From Labrys miyagiensis (GTDB lineage Bacteria > Pseudomonadota > Alphaproteobacteria > Rhizobiales > Labraceae): a DNA stretch of 55,566 nucleotides. The DNA is taken from NCBI RefSeq assembly GCF_030160835.1, contig NZ_BSPC01000095.1, forward strand, positions 1 to 55,566. The letters are read 5' to 3'. How positions within the stretch are numbered: position 1 is the first letter of the stretch; the number at the start of each line of letters is the position of its first letter. The notes below the pieces were generated by a model that was not told the origin of the DNA, searched no databases, and saw only the letters and a program-made list of their open reading frames with translations. Positions 8,768-18,324 of this stretch are shown here, one piece after another. Both the position numbers and the translations under genes were made by a program.

Positions 8768-11700
8768 TCAGGCTCCAGATCCGCTTCCGGCTTGCGCCTG
8801 CCATTCCTTCATCGCCGCGGCATCGCGCGGGGTGATATCGGGGAAGGCGGGATCGGCGGTCTTCGGGTCGAAATAGCGCCAGGAACGGGCGCATTTCACG
8901 CCGGAAGCCTTGCCGGGCACCACGGCGACGCCCTGGACGCCGTCGAGACGGAAGGCCTCCACCGGCCCATTGCCGGCCGCGAGCGTCAGGCCGGAGACGA
9001 TGCAGACATCATCGAAGTCGACGCTGCCGACAAGGCTGCGGGTTGCGTTGTCCGCGATGTAAACCGTGGGCGCGGCTTCCAGCGAGGAGCCGATGCGCTT
9101 GGCGGCGCGCTCCTGCTCCAGCGCGCCGGTGACGACGCGCCTGACATCGCGGATGACCTCCCACTTCTTTGCAAGCTCCGGATCGAGCCAGGCGGGATCG
9201 GCGGCGGCAAGCGGCTCCAGATGCACCGAGGCCTCCTCTCCAAAACGCGAGGTCCAGGCTTCCTCCATGGTGAAGCACAGCACCGGCGCCAGCCAGGTGG
9301 CGAGGCTGGTGAAGAGCCTGTTGACCACGCTGAGCGCGGCCCGGCGACGCAACGACGATCTCGGATCGCAATAGAGCGCATCCTTGCGCACGTCGAAATA
9401 GAAGGCCGAGAGGTCCGAGGTCATGAAGGTCGCGAGCAAAGCGATCACGCGCTTGTAGTCGTAGCCTTCATAAGCGGCATGGATCTGCGGGCCGAGCTCC
9501 GCCAGCCGGTGCAGCATCAGCCGCTCCAGCTCCGGCATCTCGGCGGCCGGCATGTCGTCGCTTGCCTCGTAATGGGCGAGGGTGCCAAGCATCCAGCGGA
9601 TGGTGTTGCGCAGCTTGCGATAGCTGTCTTCCACCGTCTTGAGGATTTCGGGACCGATGCGCTGGTCGTCGGCATAGTCGGATGTCGCCACCCACAGGCG
9701 CAGGATGTCAGCGCCGGAGCGCCTGATCACGTCCTGCGGGGCGACGGTATTGCCCAGCGACTTCGACATCTTCTTGCCCTGCTCGTCGAGCGTGAAGCCG
9801 TGCGTCAGCACGACGTCATAGGGCGCGCGGCCGCGCGTGCCGCAGCTTTCCAGCAGGGATGAGTGGAACCAGCCGCGATGCTGGTCGGAGCCTTCCAGAT
9901 ACATCACGGTATCCTGGCCGCCATCAGCCTTGCGCACGATACCGGCAAGGCCTGGGAAGTGCCTGGGATCCTCCAGCGTGAAGGCATGCGTCGAGCCTGA
10001 ATCGAACCAGACGTCGAGGATGTCGTTGACCTTGACCCAGCCTTCGGAGGCGCGCGCGCCAAGAAAACGCTCGGCGGCGCCGTCCTTGTACCAGGCATCG
10101 GCCCCTTCGACCTCGAAGGCCCGCGCGATCGCTTCGTTGACCGCCTCGTCCTTCAGGATCTCGACGCCGCCGCCCTGCTTGTCGCGCACGAAGACCGAGA
10201 TCGGCACGCCCCAGGCGCGCTGGCGCGAGACGACCCAATCCGGCCGATTGGCGATCATGCCGGTGATGCGGTTCTCGCCAGCCGCCGGCACCCATTCCGT
10301 CACGCTGATGGCGTGCAAGGCGAGCTCGCGCAGGGACGAGCCGTCGCCGAGCACCGGGCCGCGATCGTTGCGCAGGGCGCCGTCGGCGATGTGCGCGGGC
10401 GAGGCGGCGGGAACGCTGCCCGGCGGCACCTCGTTGATCGGCGTGTCCATCGCGATGAACCATTGCGGCGTGTTGCGGAAGATCACCGGCTTCTTCGAGC
10501 GCCAGCTATGCGGGTACTGGTGCTTCAGGCGGCCCCGCGCCACGAGGTTGCCGTCAGCCACCAGCGCCTTGATCACAGCATCGTTGGCATCGCCCTTCTC
10601 GCCCTTCTCGGTGATGACGCACTTTCCCTCGAAGCCGGGGGCATCGGCCGTGTAGAAGCTGTCGCCGTCGACTGGGTAGGGGATATGGGTGGCGATGCCC
10701 TTGTCCTGCAGCAGGCGGGTATTGGCCATCCAGACGTCGAAGTCCTCGCGGCCATGGCTGGGCGCAGTGTGCACGAAGCCGGTGCCGGCCTCGTCGGTGA
10801 CGTGGTCGCCGTCGAGCAGCGGCACCTTGAAGCCGTAGCCGGGATCGAAGCCCGCCAGCGGATGGGCGACCGTGAGCGTGGCGAACTCGCCGGTATCAAT
10901 CCCGCCAAGGCGCTCGAAGGCCTCCACCTTGGCAGCCTTGAACACCTCGGCCGCCAGCTTGTCGGCGAGGACGAAGGTATCGCCCACTTTGGCCCAGTTG
11001 TTCTCGGGCGCGGCGGTGACACGGTAGAGGCCATAGGCGACGCGGCTGGAGAAGGCGATCGCCCGGTTGCCGGGGATCGTCCAGGGCGTGGTGGTCCAGA
11101 TCACGATGGCGGCCTTGGCGAGCTCGTCACGGCGCGCGCCCTCAAGGATCGGGAACTTCACCCAGACCGTGTCGGAGGTGTGGTCCTCATATTCGATCTC
11201 GGCTTCGGCCAGCGAGGTCTTCTCGACCACGCTCCACATCACCGGCTTGGAGCCGCGATAGAGCTGGTCGCTCATGGCGAATTTCATGATCTCGCGGGCG
11301 ATCTGCGCCTCGGCGGGATAGGCCATGGTGAGATAGGGATGGCCCCAGTCGCCCTCGACGCCGAGGCGCTTGAACTCCTCGCGCTGGACGCCGACCCAAT
11401 GCTCGGCGAAGGCGCGGCATTCCTGGCGGAACTCGACCAGTGGCACCTCGTCCTTGTTCTTGCCCTTGGCGCGATACTGTTCCTCGATCTTCCACTCGAT
11501 CGGCAGGCCGTGGCAATCCCAGCCCGGGACATAGTTGGAATCGAAGCCCAGCATCTGCTGCGAGCGCGTCACCATGTCCTTGAGGATCTTGTTAAGCGCA
11601 TGGCCGATATGGATGTTGCCATTGGCATAGGGCGGGCCGTCATGCAGCACGAATTTCGGCCGGCCGGCCGAGGTCTCGCGCAGGCGCTTGTAGAGATTGC

Positions 11701-11836
11701 CCTTCTGCCAGCGGGCCAGGATCTCCGGCTCCTTCTGGGGCAGGCCGCCACGCATCGGGAAGGCCGTCTGCGGCAGGAACAGGGTCTGGGAATAATCGAA
11801 GCTGTCGGCTTCGGGAGAGGACACAACGTCGGTCAT
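8768..11836 (-). CDS. ileS: Isoleucyl-tRNA synthetase
   Basis: 1022-residue class Ia synthetase that charges tRNA-Ile. The HIGH motif appears in [20 protein letters not shown] and KMSKS in [11 protein letters not shown], with the CP1 editing insertion between them. The C-terminus keeps KCARSWRYF, a degenerate form of the zinc-finger end seen in other bacteria. The start was set at the ATG beginning [11 protein letters not shown], because homologues begin shortly before the [15 protein letters not shown] block. The open frame extends 40 residues further upstream without a good reason. First gene of the ileS-lspA operon. Confidence 0.96.
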   Translation of the reverse strand: MTDVVSSPEADSFDYSQTLFLPQTAFPMRGGLPQKEPEILARWQKGNLYKRLRETSAGRPKFVLHDGPPYANGNIHIGHALNKILKDMVTRSQQMLGFDSNYVPGWDCHGLPIEWKIEEQYRAKGKNKDEVPLVEFRQECRAFAEHWVGVQREEFKRLGVEGDWGHPYLTMAYPAEAQIAREIMKFAMSDQLYRGSKPVMWSVVEKTSLAEAEIEYEDHTSDTVWVKFPILEGARRDELAKAAIVIWTTTPWTIPGNRAIAFSSRVAYGLYRVTAAPENNWAKVGDTFVLADKLAAEVFKAAKVEAFERLGGIDTGEFATLTVAHPLAGFDPGYGFKVPLLDGDHVTDEAGTGFVHTAPSHGREDFDVWMANTRLLQDKGIATHIPYPVDGDSFYTADAPGFEGKCVITEKGEKGDANDAVIKALVADGNLVARGRLKHQYPHSWRSKKPVIFRNTPQWFIAMDTPINEVPPGSVPAASPAHIADGALRNDRGPVLGDGSSLRELALHAISVTEWVPAAGENRITGMIANRPDWVVSRQRAWGVPISVFVRDKQGGGVEILKDEAVNEAIARAFEVEGADAWYKDGAAERFLGARASEGWVKVNDILDVWFDSGSTHAFTLEDPRHFPGLAGIVRKADGGQDTVMYLEGSDQHRGWFHSSLLESCGTRGRAPYDVVLTHGFTLDEQGKKMSKSLGNTVAPQDVIRRSGADILRLWVATSDYADDQRIGPEILKTVEDSYRKLRNTIRWMLGTLAHYEASDDMPAAEMPELERLMLHRLAELGPQIHAAYEGYDYKRVIALLATFMTSDLSAFYFDVRKDALYCDPRSSLRRRAALSVVNRLFTSLATWLAPVLCFTMEEAWTSRFGEEASVHLEPLAAADPAWLDPELAKKWEVIRDVRRVVTGALEQERAAKRIGSSLEAAPTVYIADNATRSLVGSVDFDDVCIVSGLTLAAGNGPVEAFRLDGVQGVAVVPGKASGVKCARSWRYFDPKTADPAFPDITPRDAAAMKEWQAQAGSGSGA

Positions 11837-12158
11837 GAAAACAGGTCCGTCGATACGGATGGAGGAGACAGGCGGCGCAAACCCGGACCTTCCGCGGAGC
11901 TCAGCAGAGCCCGCACGCGGAAGCCGGGACGATAATTCGTATGAGGCGCAGCACATCTATCATGCGGGCGTGAATAGCAGGCTATCGCGGCGGGATAAAG
12001 CGCGGCGGTGGATTTTCTGGGGCATTTACGAGTGAGGCGCGAGCGGCCTCCTCCACTTCGCCCAGAGTTGAGCACCCGGCCTCTTGTCCCTCGATGTTGT
12101 TTCTTGCCATCGTGCCCCTATATCCGTCGCATCCCGATATTACCCCGGAGCTTATGGA
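11837..12158. other. Divergent promoter region between ileS and yghU
   Basis: 322 bases without a gene. It must contain both promoters. GGAG at 12147-12150 is the yghU ribosome site. No T-box or other leader structure was recognised upstream of ileS, and none is expected in this group. Confidence 0.5.
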
Positions 12159-13034
12159 ATGACCGACACGCCCGAATACACGCCTCCGAAAGTCTGGACC
12201 TGGAATAAGGCAAGCGGCGGCCAGTTCGCCAATATCAACCGGCCGATCGCCGGCCCCACGCATGAGAAGGAGCTGCCGGTCGGGCGCCATCCGCTGCAGC
12301 TCTATTCGCTCGGCACGCCCAATGGCGTGAAGGTCACCATCATGCTGGAGGAGTTGCTGGCGCTCGGGCACAAAGGCGCCGAATACGACGCCTGGCTGAT
12401 CAAGATCGGCGATGGCGAGCAGTTCGGCAGCGGCTTTGTCGACGTCAATCCGAACTCGAAGATTCCGGCGCTGCTCGATCGCAGCGGCCCCAAACCGATC
12501 CGCGTGTTCGAATCCGGCTCGATCCTGTTCTACCTCGCCGAGAAGTTCGGCGAATTCCTGCCCAGGGACCCCGCCACGCGCGCCGAATGCATGTCGTGGC
12601 TGTTCTGGCAGATGGGCAGCGCGCCCTATCTCGGCGGCGGCTTCGGCCATTTCTACGCCTATGCGCCGACAAAAAACGAATATGCCATCGACCGTTTCGC
12701 CATGGAGGTGAAGCGCCAGCTCGACGTGCTGGACCGGCGCCTGGCCGAGGTGGCCTACCTCGCGGGCAACGACTACACCGTCGCCGACATGGCGGTCTGG
12801 CCTTGGTATGGCGGCCTGGCGAAGGGCTGGCAGTATGGCGCGGGCGAGTTCCTCGACGTGCAAAGCTACGAGAACGTACAGCGCTGGGCCGAGACGATCT
12901 TCCAGCGCCCAACCGTGCAGCGCGGGCGCATGGTCAACCGCACTTCGGGCGAACCCTCGAGCCAATTGCGCGAGCGCCACGACGCCAGCGATTTCGAGAA
13001 GAAGACGCAGGACAAGCTGGAAGCCGCGAGCTGA
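12159..13034 (+). CDS. yghU: Glutathione-dependent disulfide-bond oxidoreductase YghU
   Basis: 291-residue glutathione-S-transferase-fold protein that closely resembles E. coli YghU along its whole length: KVWTWNKASGGQFANINRP, LPVGRHPLQLYSLGTPNG, ESGSILFYLAEKFG, GGGFGHFYAYAP and ERHDASDFE. YghU binds two glutathiones and reduces disulfides or organic peroxides in the cytoplasm. The ATG at 12159 has GGAG eight bases upstream and gives the family's MTD start; the frame is open further upstream but without support. It stands alone, divergent from ileS, and a paired-hairpin repeat follows the stop. Confidence 0.95.
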   Translation: MTDTPEYTPPKVWTWNKASGGQFANINRPIAGPTHEKELPVGRHPLQLYSLGTPNGVKVTIMLEELLALGHKGAEYDAWLIKIGDGEQFGSGFVDVNPNSKIPALLDRSGPKPIRVFESGSILFYLAEKFGEFLPRDPATRAECMSWLFWQMGSAPYLGGGFGHFYAYAPTKNEYAIDRFAMEVKRQLDVLDRRLAEVAYLAGNDYTVADMAVWPWYGGLAKGWQYGAGEFLDVQSYENVQRWAETIFQRPTVQRGRMVNRTSGEPSSQLRERHDASDFEKKTQDKLEAAS

Positions 13035-13045
13035 GGGGTAAAGTT

Positions 13046-13116
13046 GGGGGCGGGTCTTCAGACCCGGCTCTTGACTACGCGTGCCACACAGAGGCGGGTC
13101 TGAAGACCCGCCCCCC
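13046..13116. repeat. Paired-hairpin (REPIN-like) element, family B
   Basis: Arm 1 (GGGGGCGGGTCTTCAGACCC then GG) and arm 2 (GGCGGGTCTGAAGACCCGCC) are inverted copies around a 20-base spacer. The core is the same as in the 5660 element, with the outer stem changed from GCCGG to GCGGG. It lies between convergent genes and abuts the stop of the HtrA-like gene. Confidence 0.8.
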
Positions 13117-13119
13117 GAT

Positions 13120-14034
13120 TCACTGCAACTGCGGCTTCCTGAGGAAGCTGTTGCGGTCGGCCGACTTCACGCGCAGCCAGGATTCGCGGCCGTCGCGCAG
13201 GATGCGCAGCGGCACTTCCGCACCGGCCGGGCCGGTCTCCCAGACTTTGCGGTAGAAGTCGGCGAGGCCCTGGACCTCCTCGTTGCGCACGTCGGAGATG
13301 ATGTCGCCCGGGCGCAGGCCCGCCTTGGCCGCCGGGCAGCCGCCGGCAACGCTGACCACCACGACCTTGCCGTCGCTCTCCGCCGAGAAGGCGCCGAGCC
13401 AGGGGCGCGGCGGCCTGTTGACCTGGCCGCGCGTCAGGAGATCGTCGAGGATGGGCGGCAACAGGTCGATGGGCACGACCATGTTGATGTCGAAGCTCTC
13501 GCCATTGCGATCCATCTGCAGGAGCAGCGAGCCTATGCCGAGAAGCCGGCCGTCATTGCCGACCAGCGCTGCCCCGCCCCAGGAGGGATGGGCCGGCGCG
13601 GTGAAGATCGCCTCGTCGAGCAGATATTCCCAATAGCCGGCAAATTCCTGCTTGGCGACGATATTGGCCTCGACATAATGGCCGGTGCCGTCGGCAAAGA
13701 CAGCTTCATCGCCGACCTCAGCCTTGCTCGAATCGCCGAGATTCACGGCCGGCAGGTCGAGCCTGCCGAGCGCCTGCACCAGGCCGAAGCCGGTGGTCTG
13801 GTCATAGGCCAGCGCATGGGCGGGGACAACGTGCCCGCCCTGCGTGGTCAGCCAGACCTCCTCGGCCTCGGTGATGAGATAGCCGATGGTGAGCACCAGC
13901 CCGTCGTCGCGGATGACGACACCGCTGCCCTCGCGCTCCGTGCCGAGAACACCCGCCGTGAAGGCTTCCTGTGGAATGATGGAACGCACGGCCACGACCG
14001 AGCGCATGATCGACTGAATATCCATGGCTTTCAT
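13120..14034 (-). CDS. HtrA/DegP-like trypsin-fold protein with PDZ domain, catalytic triad absent
   Basis: 304 residues: a trypsin-like domain (about 1-205) and a PDZ domain (about 210-295, with PAAKAGLRPGDIISDV). The fold is recognisable (GSGVVIRDDGLVLTIGY, GDEAVFADG, PIDLLPPIL), but each catalytic position is replaced. Tyr52 stands where the DegP-type His should be, Gly82 where the Asp should be, and the GNSGG nucleophile site reads PSWGG (Trp152 for Ser). No signal peptide is visible, so it may be cytoplasmic. It is probably a non-proteolytic scaffold or chaperone-like relative. Starts at 14034 or at the Met three codons later (14025); neither has a strong ribosome site. Confidence 0.85.
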   Translation of the reverse strand: MKAMDIQSIMRSVVAVRSIIPQEAFTAGVLGTEREGSGVVIRDDGLVLTIGYLITEAEEVWLTTQGGHVVPAHALAYDQTTGFGLVQALGRLDLPAVNLGDSSKAEVGDEAVFADGTGHYVEANIVAKQEFAGYWEYLLDEAIFTAPAHPSWGGAALVGNDGRLLGIGSLLLQMDRNGESFDINMVVPIDLLPPILDDLLTRGQVNRPPRPWLGAFSAESDGKVVVVSVAGGCPAAKAGLRPGDIISDVRNEEVQGLADFYRKVWETGPAGAEVPLRILRDGRESWLRVKSADRNSFLRKPQLQ

Positions 14035-14166
14035 CTTGATAGAGCGCGGCTTTCGGGCAGAGCACCGCGAGAGGCGGCAAAGGCCGCATGCGTGATATTA
14101 TATGAAGGTATGAAAGCCTGGCTGCGGGCGCAAGGCGTGGGGTGGGCAAAAGCGCGCAAGGAGTGG

Positions 14167-14245
14167 GAGTGGCGATCACCGATCGCCATCTTAAGAGGCG
14201 ACGCGCTTGCTGGAGAGGAAGATGGCGGTCGGTGACCGCCACTCC
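14167..14245. repeat. Paired-hairpin (REPIN-like) element with compensating stem change
   Basis: Arm 1 is GGAGTGGCGATCACCGATCG plus CCATCTT, and arm 2 is its near-perfect inverse. The only differences are an A-T pair in arm 1 that is a G-C pair in arm 2, on both sides of the internal hairpin. Same layout as family B, with a different core. Confidence 0.8.
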
Positions 14246-14264
14246 GCGGTTGGTGCGCCCTCCC

Positions 14265-14585
14265 TCACGGCATGCGCCGCACCCCAAGCCGCACCAGCAC
14301 CTCGCGCGGGATGGCGAGGTCGCGGATCACCGCGCCATGCGAGGACTGGCCCATCAATTCGCGCTGGATGAAATAGCCCCACACCGCTTCGGCGGTCTCC
14401 GCCAGCAGGCGCGGACGTTCCGGATCGTCGAGGGGCAGGGCGTTGAGGATGGCGACGGCCTTTGCGGCCGCCTCCCCGGTGCGCTCCAGCGAGATCGCCT
14501 TCTCCATGCGGATTTCGGCGGCGAGGACATCGACAGCAGCGTTGGGCGAGAGGCTGGACAGGTTCTGCGGAGGGCGGACAGTCAT
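14265..14585 (-). CDS. Small conserved protein, DUF6665-like
   Basis: 106 residues starting MTVRPPQNLSS. It is probably all alpha-helical and soluble, with an ERPRLLAETAEAVWGYFIQRE segment and a C-terminal VIRDLAIPREVLVRLG. This pattern matches the small Rhizobiales family known as DUF6665, for which no function is known; the assignment is from memory of the motif. The ATG at 14585 was preferred because the upstream 83 codons of the same frame are Arg/Pro-rich and non-conserved in style. It stands on the same strand as the FAD dehydrogenase gene, 160 bases downstream of it. Confidence 0.65.
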   Translation of the reverse strand: MTVRPPQNLSSLSPNAAVDVLAAEIRMEKAISLERTGEAAAKAVAILNALPLDDPERPRLLAETAEAVWGYFIQRELMGQSSHGAVIRDLAIPREVLVRLGVRRMP

Positions 14586-14745
14586 GGCGATTATAGTGGG
14601 GCGCGAGGTTGAGCTTTTCAAGCGAGAGGCGGGGCAGGATATGGCAGCGTAGGCATAGCAGGAAGGGCGCAACGTGAGCCTCCGCCAGCTTCGTGGGGGA
14701 GGCGAGTCGCGCCCAGCTACACCGGCTCGCAAATTGTCCCACCCC

Positions 14746-16398
14746 CTACACCACCCGCGCCGCCGCACGTCCGGCCTGCCGACCGCTGAACAGGCAGCCG
14801 CCCAGAAACGATCCCTCCAGCGCCCGGTAGCCATGCATGCCGCCGCCGCCGAAGCCGGATGCCTCGCCGGCGGCGTAGAGGCCAGGGATCACGGCGAGGT
14901 CGTGGCCGAAGACGCGGCCGTCGAGGTCCGTCTCCAGGCCGCCCAGCGTCTTGCGGGTGAGGATGTGCAGGCGCACCGCGATCAGCGGGCCATGGGCAGG
15001 ATCGAGCAGAGCGTGCGGGCTTGCCGTGCGCACCAGCCTGTCGCCGAGATAGCGCCGGGCGTTGCGGATGCCCATCACCTGGCCGTCCTTGGTAAAGGCG
15101 TTGGCGATCTCGCGATCGCGTGCCTCCACCTCGCGTCGGACTGCGGCGGCATCGAGCAGCGGCTCGCCGACGAGGGCGTTCATGCCGGCGACAAGGCTGT
15201 CGAGGTTGTCGCGCACCACGAAATCCTCGCCATATTTCTTGAACGCCTCCACCGGACCCGTCGCCTGCCGTCCCCTGATGCGGGCGAGGATCAGGCGCCA
15301 GTCGCGCCCGGTGAGGTCGGGGTTCTGCTCCGAGCCCGACAGCGCGAATTCCTTGCGGATGATGCTCTGGGTGAGGATGAACCAGGAATGGTCGAAGCCG
15401 CTCCGGCGCAGATGTTCGAGCGTGCCGAGCGTGTCGTAGCCCGGATAGAATGGGCCGGGCAGGCGTCGGCCCTGCGCATCGAGCCAGAGCGAGGAGGGGC
15501 CGGGTAGGATCCGGATGCCGTGCTGCGGCCAGATCGGATTCCAGTTCCTGAGGCCCTCGACATAATGCCACATGCGGTCGCGGTTGATCAGCCGGGCGCC
15601 CGCCGCCTCGGCGATGCCGAGCATGCGCCCGTCGACATGAGCGGGCACGCCACAGACGAGGCCCTCAGGCGGCGTGCCGAGGCGCGCAGGCCAGTTCTGC
15701 CTGACCAGACCGGTATTGCCGCCGATGCCGCCGCTGGCGACGATCACTGCCCCGGCCTGCATCTCGAAGTCGCCCACCGTCACCCGCGAGCTCGCCACCC
15801 CGCGAGCGGCCTCGCTCGGCTCCAGCAGGGCGCCCTGCACGCCGGTGATAGCGCCGTTGCTGACAACAAGCTTGTCGACACGATGGCGGAAGCCGAAGGC
15901 GATCCGCCCGGTCCGTTCGGCCTCCAGCGCCCGCCGCTCGAAGGGCTCTACCACGCCAGGCCCGGTACCCCAGGTGACATGGAAGCGCGGCACCGAATTG
16001 CCATGGCCGAGGGCATTGCCGCCCCCGCGTTCGGCCCAGCCCACCACCGGAAAGATGCGATGCCCCATGCCGCGCAGCCAGGAGCGTTTCTCGCCGGCGG
16101 CAAAGGCAAGATAGGCCTCCGCCCAGCGCCGCGGCCAATGATCCTCCGCGCGATCGAAGCCAGCCGCGCCCAGCCAGTCCTGCAGCGCCAGATCGTAGCA
16201 GTCGCGGATGCCGAGCCTGCGCTGCTCCGGACTGTCGACCAGGAACAGCCCGCCCAGCGACCAGAAGGCCTGCCCGCCGAGATTAAGGCGCGACTCCTGA
16301 TCCAGCACGATCACCCGCTTGCCAGCATCGGCGAGCTCGGTCGCCGCAACGAGACCGGCGAGACCTGCGCCGACGATGATGACGTCCGCATCGGGCAT
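14746..16398 (-). CDS. FAD-binding dehydrogenase (fumarate reductase/KsdD-like flavoprotein)
   Basis: 550-residue flavoprotein. The N-terminal dinucleotide-binding motif is VIIVGAGLAGLVAATELADAG, followed by the ribose-binding Asp in VLDQES. ASGGIGGN and the C-terminal GLYAAGEASGFGGGGMHGYRALEG are typical of the fumarate reductase/3-ketosteroid dehydrogenase superfamily, where this exact group is catalogued only as 'FAD-binding dehydrogenase'. No signal peptide. The substrate is unknown; the neighbours give no hint. The family length is about 550, so it is complete. Confidence 0.88.
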   Translation of the reverse strand: MPDADVIIVGAGLAGLVAATELADAGKRVIVLDQESRLNLGGQAFWSLGGLFLVDSPEQRRLGIRDCYDLALQDWLGAAGFDRAEDHWPRRWAEAYLAFAAGEKRSWLRGMGHRIFPVVGWAERGGGNALGHGNSVPRFHVTWGTGPGVVEPFERRALEAERTGRIAFGFRHRVDKLVVSNGAITGVQGALLEPSEAARGVASSRVTVGDFEMQAGAVIVASGGIGGNTGLVRQNWPARLGTPPEGLVCGVPAHVDGRMLGIAEAAGARLINRDRMWHYVEGLRNWNPIWPQHGIRILPGPSSLWLDAQGRRLPGPFYPGYDTLGTLEHLRRSGFDHSWFILTQSIIRKEFALSGSEQNPDLTGRDWRLILARIRGRQATGPVEAFKKYGEDFVVRDNLDSLVAGMNALVGEPLLDAAAVRREVEARDREIANAFTKDGQVMGIRNARRYLGDRLVRTASPHALLDPAHGPLIAVRLHILTRKTLGGLETDLDGRVFGHDLAVIPGLYAAGEASGFGGGGMHGYRALEGSFLGGCLFSGRQAGRAAARVV

Positions 16399-16543
16399 GA
16401 GGGCTCCGGGGAAGGGAGACTTTGAGGGCCGGTCACCCTGCCTTCGGAGCTCATCCTATGCGATATCAGTGGATGATTTGTAGGGGCGAATGTCGGCAGA
16501 TGCAGGGAGTGGCCATTGCAGGCCGTCCTTCGGTCCTTGTGGA

Positions 16544-17332
16544 TCAGATGCCGCCATACCATTCATAGCCATTGTCTTCCCAATAGCCGCCATGGCCCAT
16601 GCCGATTTGGGCGAAGCTGTCGACCAGTTCGATCTTCTCCAGATATTTCGGCATCTTGTAGCCGAGCTGCCGCTCGACCCGTACGCGCAGCGGAGCACCA
16701 TTTTCGATCGGCAGAGGCTTGCCATTCATGCCATAGGCCAGGATGGTCTGCGGATGCCGGGCGTCGATCAGATCGATCGAGCCGTAATATTGGGTGCCAT
16801 CGTCTTGGTCGATGGTGTCCATGCAGTAGAACACCACATAGCGCGCCGAAGGCTTCGGCTTGGCTTCATCGAGCACGATTGACAAGGGGACCCCGGTCCA
16901 TTTTGCGATGCAGCTCCACCCCTCCACGCAGTCGTGCCGCGTGATCTGCGTGCGTGACGGCATGGCCTGCAATTGGGCGAGAGACAGCGACAGCGGCTTC
17001 TCGACCAGGCCGCCGACCTCGAGTTTCCACTGCCTGAAATTGTCGGATGCCAGCTGCTTGTAGTCCTCGTCGTCCGGATCCGTGCTGCCGTTCGGCCGCT
17101 GCGGTTGACGGATATCCGCCTCGGTGAACTCCTCCGCCAGGGCGTTGCGATCGGCCAGTGCCCGGTGGACGCGATAAGTCAGGTTGTTGGCGCTCTCGAG
17201 CACATCGCGGACACTGCTATCCCTGTCCAGGTCATCCAGCACATTGCAACTGGCCAGCAGCAGGCTCGAACCGCCGATGGCGGCGGCGGTGAGGAAGCTT
17301 CGACGGGATAGCCTGAACTTCGACATTGTCAT
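16544..17332 (-). CDS. Tat-exported sulfite-oxidase-fold molybdopterin oxidoreductase (MsrP/YedY-like)
   Basis: 262 residues with a twin-arginine signal (SRRSFLTAAAIGGSSLLLASC), so it is folded with its cofactor and exported to the periplasm. The sulfite-oxidase-type domain carries the molybdenum-ligating Cys135 in RHDCVEGWSCIAKWTG, followed by GVPLSIVL and GAPLRVRVERQLGYKM. YedY/MsrP relatives reduce methionine sulfoxide or similar S/N-oxides. The start overlaps the stop of the upstream cytochrome gene by 4 bases, so the two should be translated together. The Cys at the end of the signal region may also be a lipid anchor. Context suggests repair of oxidised Met in the Met-rich protein two genes upstream. 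Confidence 0.88.
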   Translation of the reverse strand: MTMSKFRLSRRSFLTAAAIGGSSLLLASCNVLDDLDRDSSVRDVLESANNLTYRVHRALADRNALAEEFTEADIRQPQRPNGSTDPDDEDYKQLASDNFRQWKLEVGGLVEKPLSLSLAQLQAMPSRTQITRHDCVEGWSCIAKWTGVPLSIVLDEAKPKPSARYVVFYCMDTIDQDDGTQYYGSIDLIDARHPQTILAYGMNGKPLPIENGAPLRVRVERQLGYKMPKYLEKIELVDSFAQIGMGHGGYWEDNGYEWYGGI

Positions 17333-18213
17333 ATCTCCTGCTCAGGCGCGCCCGCGGGCTGCGAGGGGGGATCGATGCGATACCAGCCCGTAACGATCGA
17401 GCGCAGTTCGTTGAGCGGGCCCGCAGCGATCACCATCAGCATGTGCACGACGAAAAAGCCGACCAGCAGTAGCATCATGCAAAAATGGATGGTGCGCGCC
17501 GTCTGCCGGCCGCCCAGAATATCGGCCAGATGGGGCACGGCGGCGTCGATCCCGGGCGACATCGTCAGCCCGGTCAGGATGATCAGCGGCAGCACCACGA
17601 ACAACACGCCGCCATAGGCCAGTTTCTGCAGGGTGTTGTAGTCTCGGGTGTGATGGAACCTGAATTTCAGGTGATCGGAGACATCACGGGGCAGGTTTCG
17701 CAGGTCTCTGCCCCGTGGAATGAGATCGCGACCGAGGTGCCCGTTGATCAGGCCGCCAATGAGCCAGCCGACGAAGGTGATGACCAGAATCCAGGCGAAG
17801 AAGAAGTGTACCACCCGCCCAGTGCCGAGATCCTGATAGGACGGTATGGTCGCCCAGCTAGGAAAGCCGCGTTCCGTCGGCGTATTGTCGACGGCCGACA
17901 GGCCGAGCACGCCAGTGGTGTTGAAGCTCTTGCCAAGCACGCGGGTAAAGCCGACCGGCCCCGCCGGGGTGTCCTGGGAGCCTATAGCCAGGACTTCGTT
18001 GGAAAAGCCGAAGCCCGACTGATTGCCGATATAGAGCGTTGGATGGGCGTTGAAGATCTGGAGACCGGACAGCAGCAGAAAGAACATGGCAATGGCCCAG
18101 GTCCAGTGCGTGATGCGCGTCCACAGAAACTGCCGATAGACGAGAGGCTTTGCGCCTGCAGGTAGCCTCGCTTCGTCCGAACCGGATCGCTGCTGTTCCA
18201 CCTTGTCGATCAT
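17329..18213 (-). CDS. Di-haem cytochrome b561-type membrane subunit, electron donor to the molybdoenzyme
   Basis: 294 residues with four clear transmembrane helices: near the N-terminus (THWTWAIAMFFLLLSG), then HFFFAWILVITFVGWLIGG, GGVLFVVLPLIILTG, and HFCMMLLLVGFFVVHMLMV. His residues sit inside or at the ends of helices 1, 2 and 4, as expected for two b haems. A long periplasmic-looking segment of about 90 residues separates helices 1 and 2. The ATG at 18213 has GGAG at good spacing; the longer frame adds 22 residues with no support. Fills the role that YedZ/MsrQ has for YedY/MsrP: passing quinol electrons to the exported enzyme. Confidence 0.88.
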   Translation of the reverse strand: MIDKVEQQRSGSDEARLPAGAKPLVYRQFLWTRITHWTWAIAMFFLLLSGLQIFNAHPTLYIGNQSGFGFSNEVLAIGSQDTPAGPVGFTRVLGKSFNTTGVLGLSAVDNTPTERGFPSWATIPSYQDLGTGRVVHFFFAWILVITFVGWLIGGLINGHLGRDLIPRGRDLRNLPRDVSDHLKFRFHHTRDYNTLQKLAYGGVLFVVLPLIILTGLTMSPGIDAAVPHLADILGGRQTARTIHFCMMLLLVGFFVVHMLMVIAAGPLNELRSIVTGWYRIDPPSQPAGAPEQEI

Positions 18214-18272
18214 CGCAGAACTCCGTAGGCCGCTTGTCGCGCGAGGGCGGTCGAGGCCGGAAGATGTCACTG

Positions 18273-18306
18273 CCCGCATCCGCCGGCTTGAACCGGCAAA
18301 TGCGGG
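18273..18306 (-). other. Stem-loop between the Met-rich protein gene and the cytochrome gene
   Basis: CCCGCAT pairs with ATGCGGG and an inner GCCGG pairs with CCGGC around a CTTGAA loop. No T-run follows on the minus strand, so it is more likely an mRNA-processing or partial-attenuation hairpin than a full terminator. It could let the Met-rich protein be made in excess over the two enzyme subunits. Confidence 0.45.
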
Positions 18307-18324
18307 TCAATCGGCGAAGGCAGC

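Noticed and set aside
10313-11935. 540-codon open frame antisense to ileS
   Set aside because: Same cause; the reverse strand is unmistakably IleS.
11837-12158. T-box or other tRNA-sensing leader before ileS
   Set aside because: No T-box bulge sequence or terminator/antiterminator pair is visible, and such leaders are rare in Proteobacteria.
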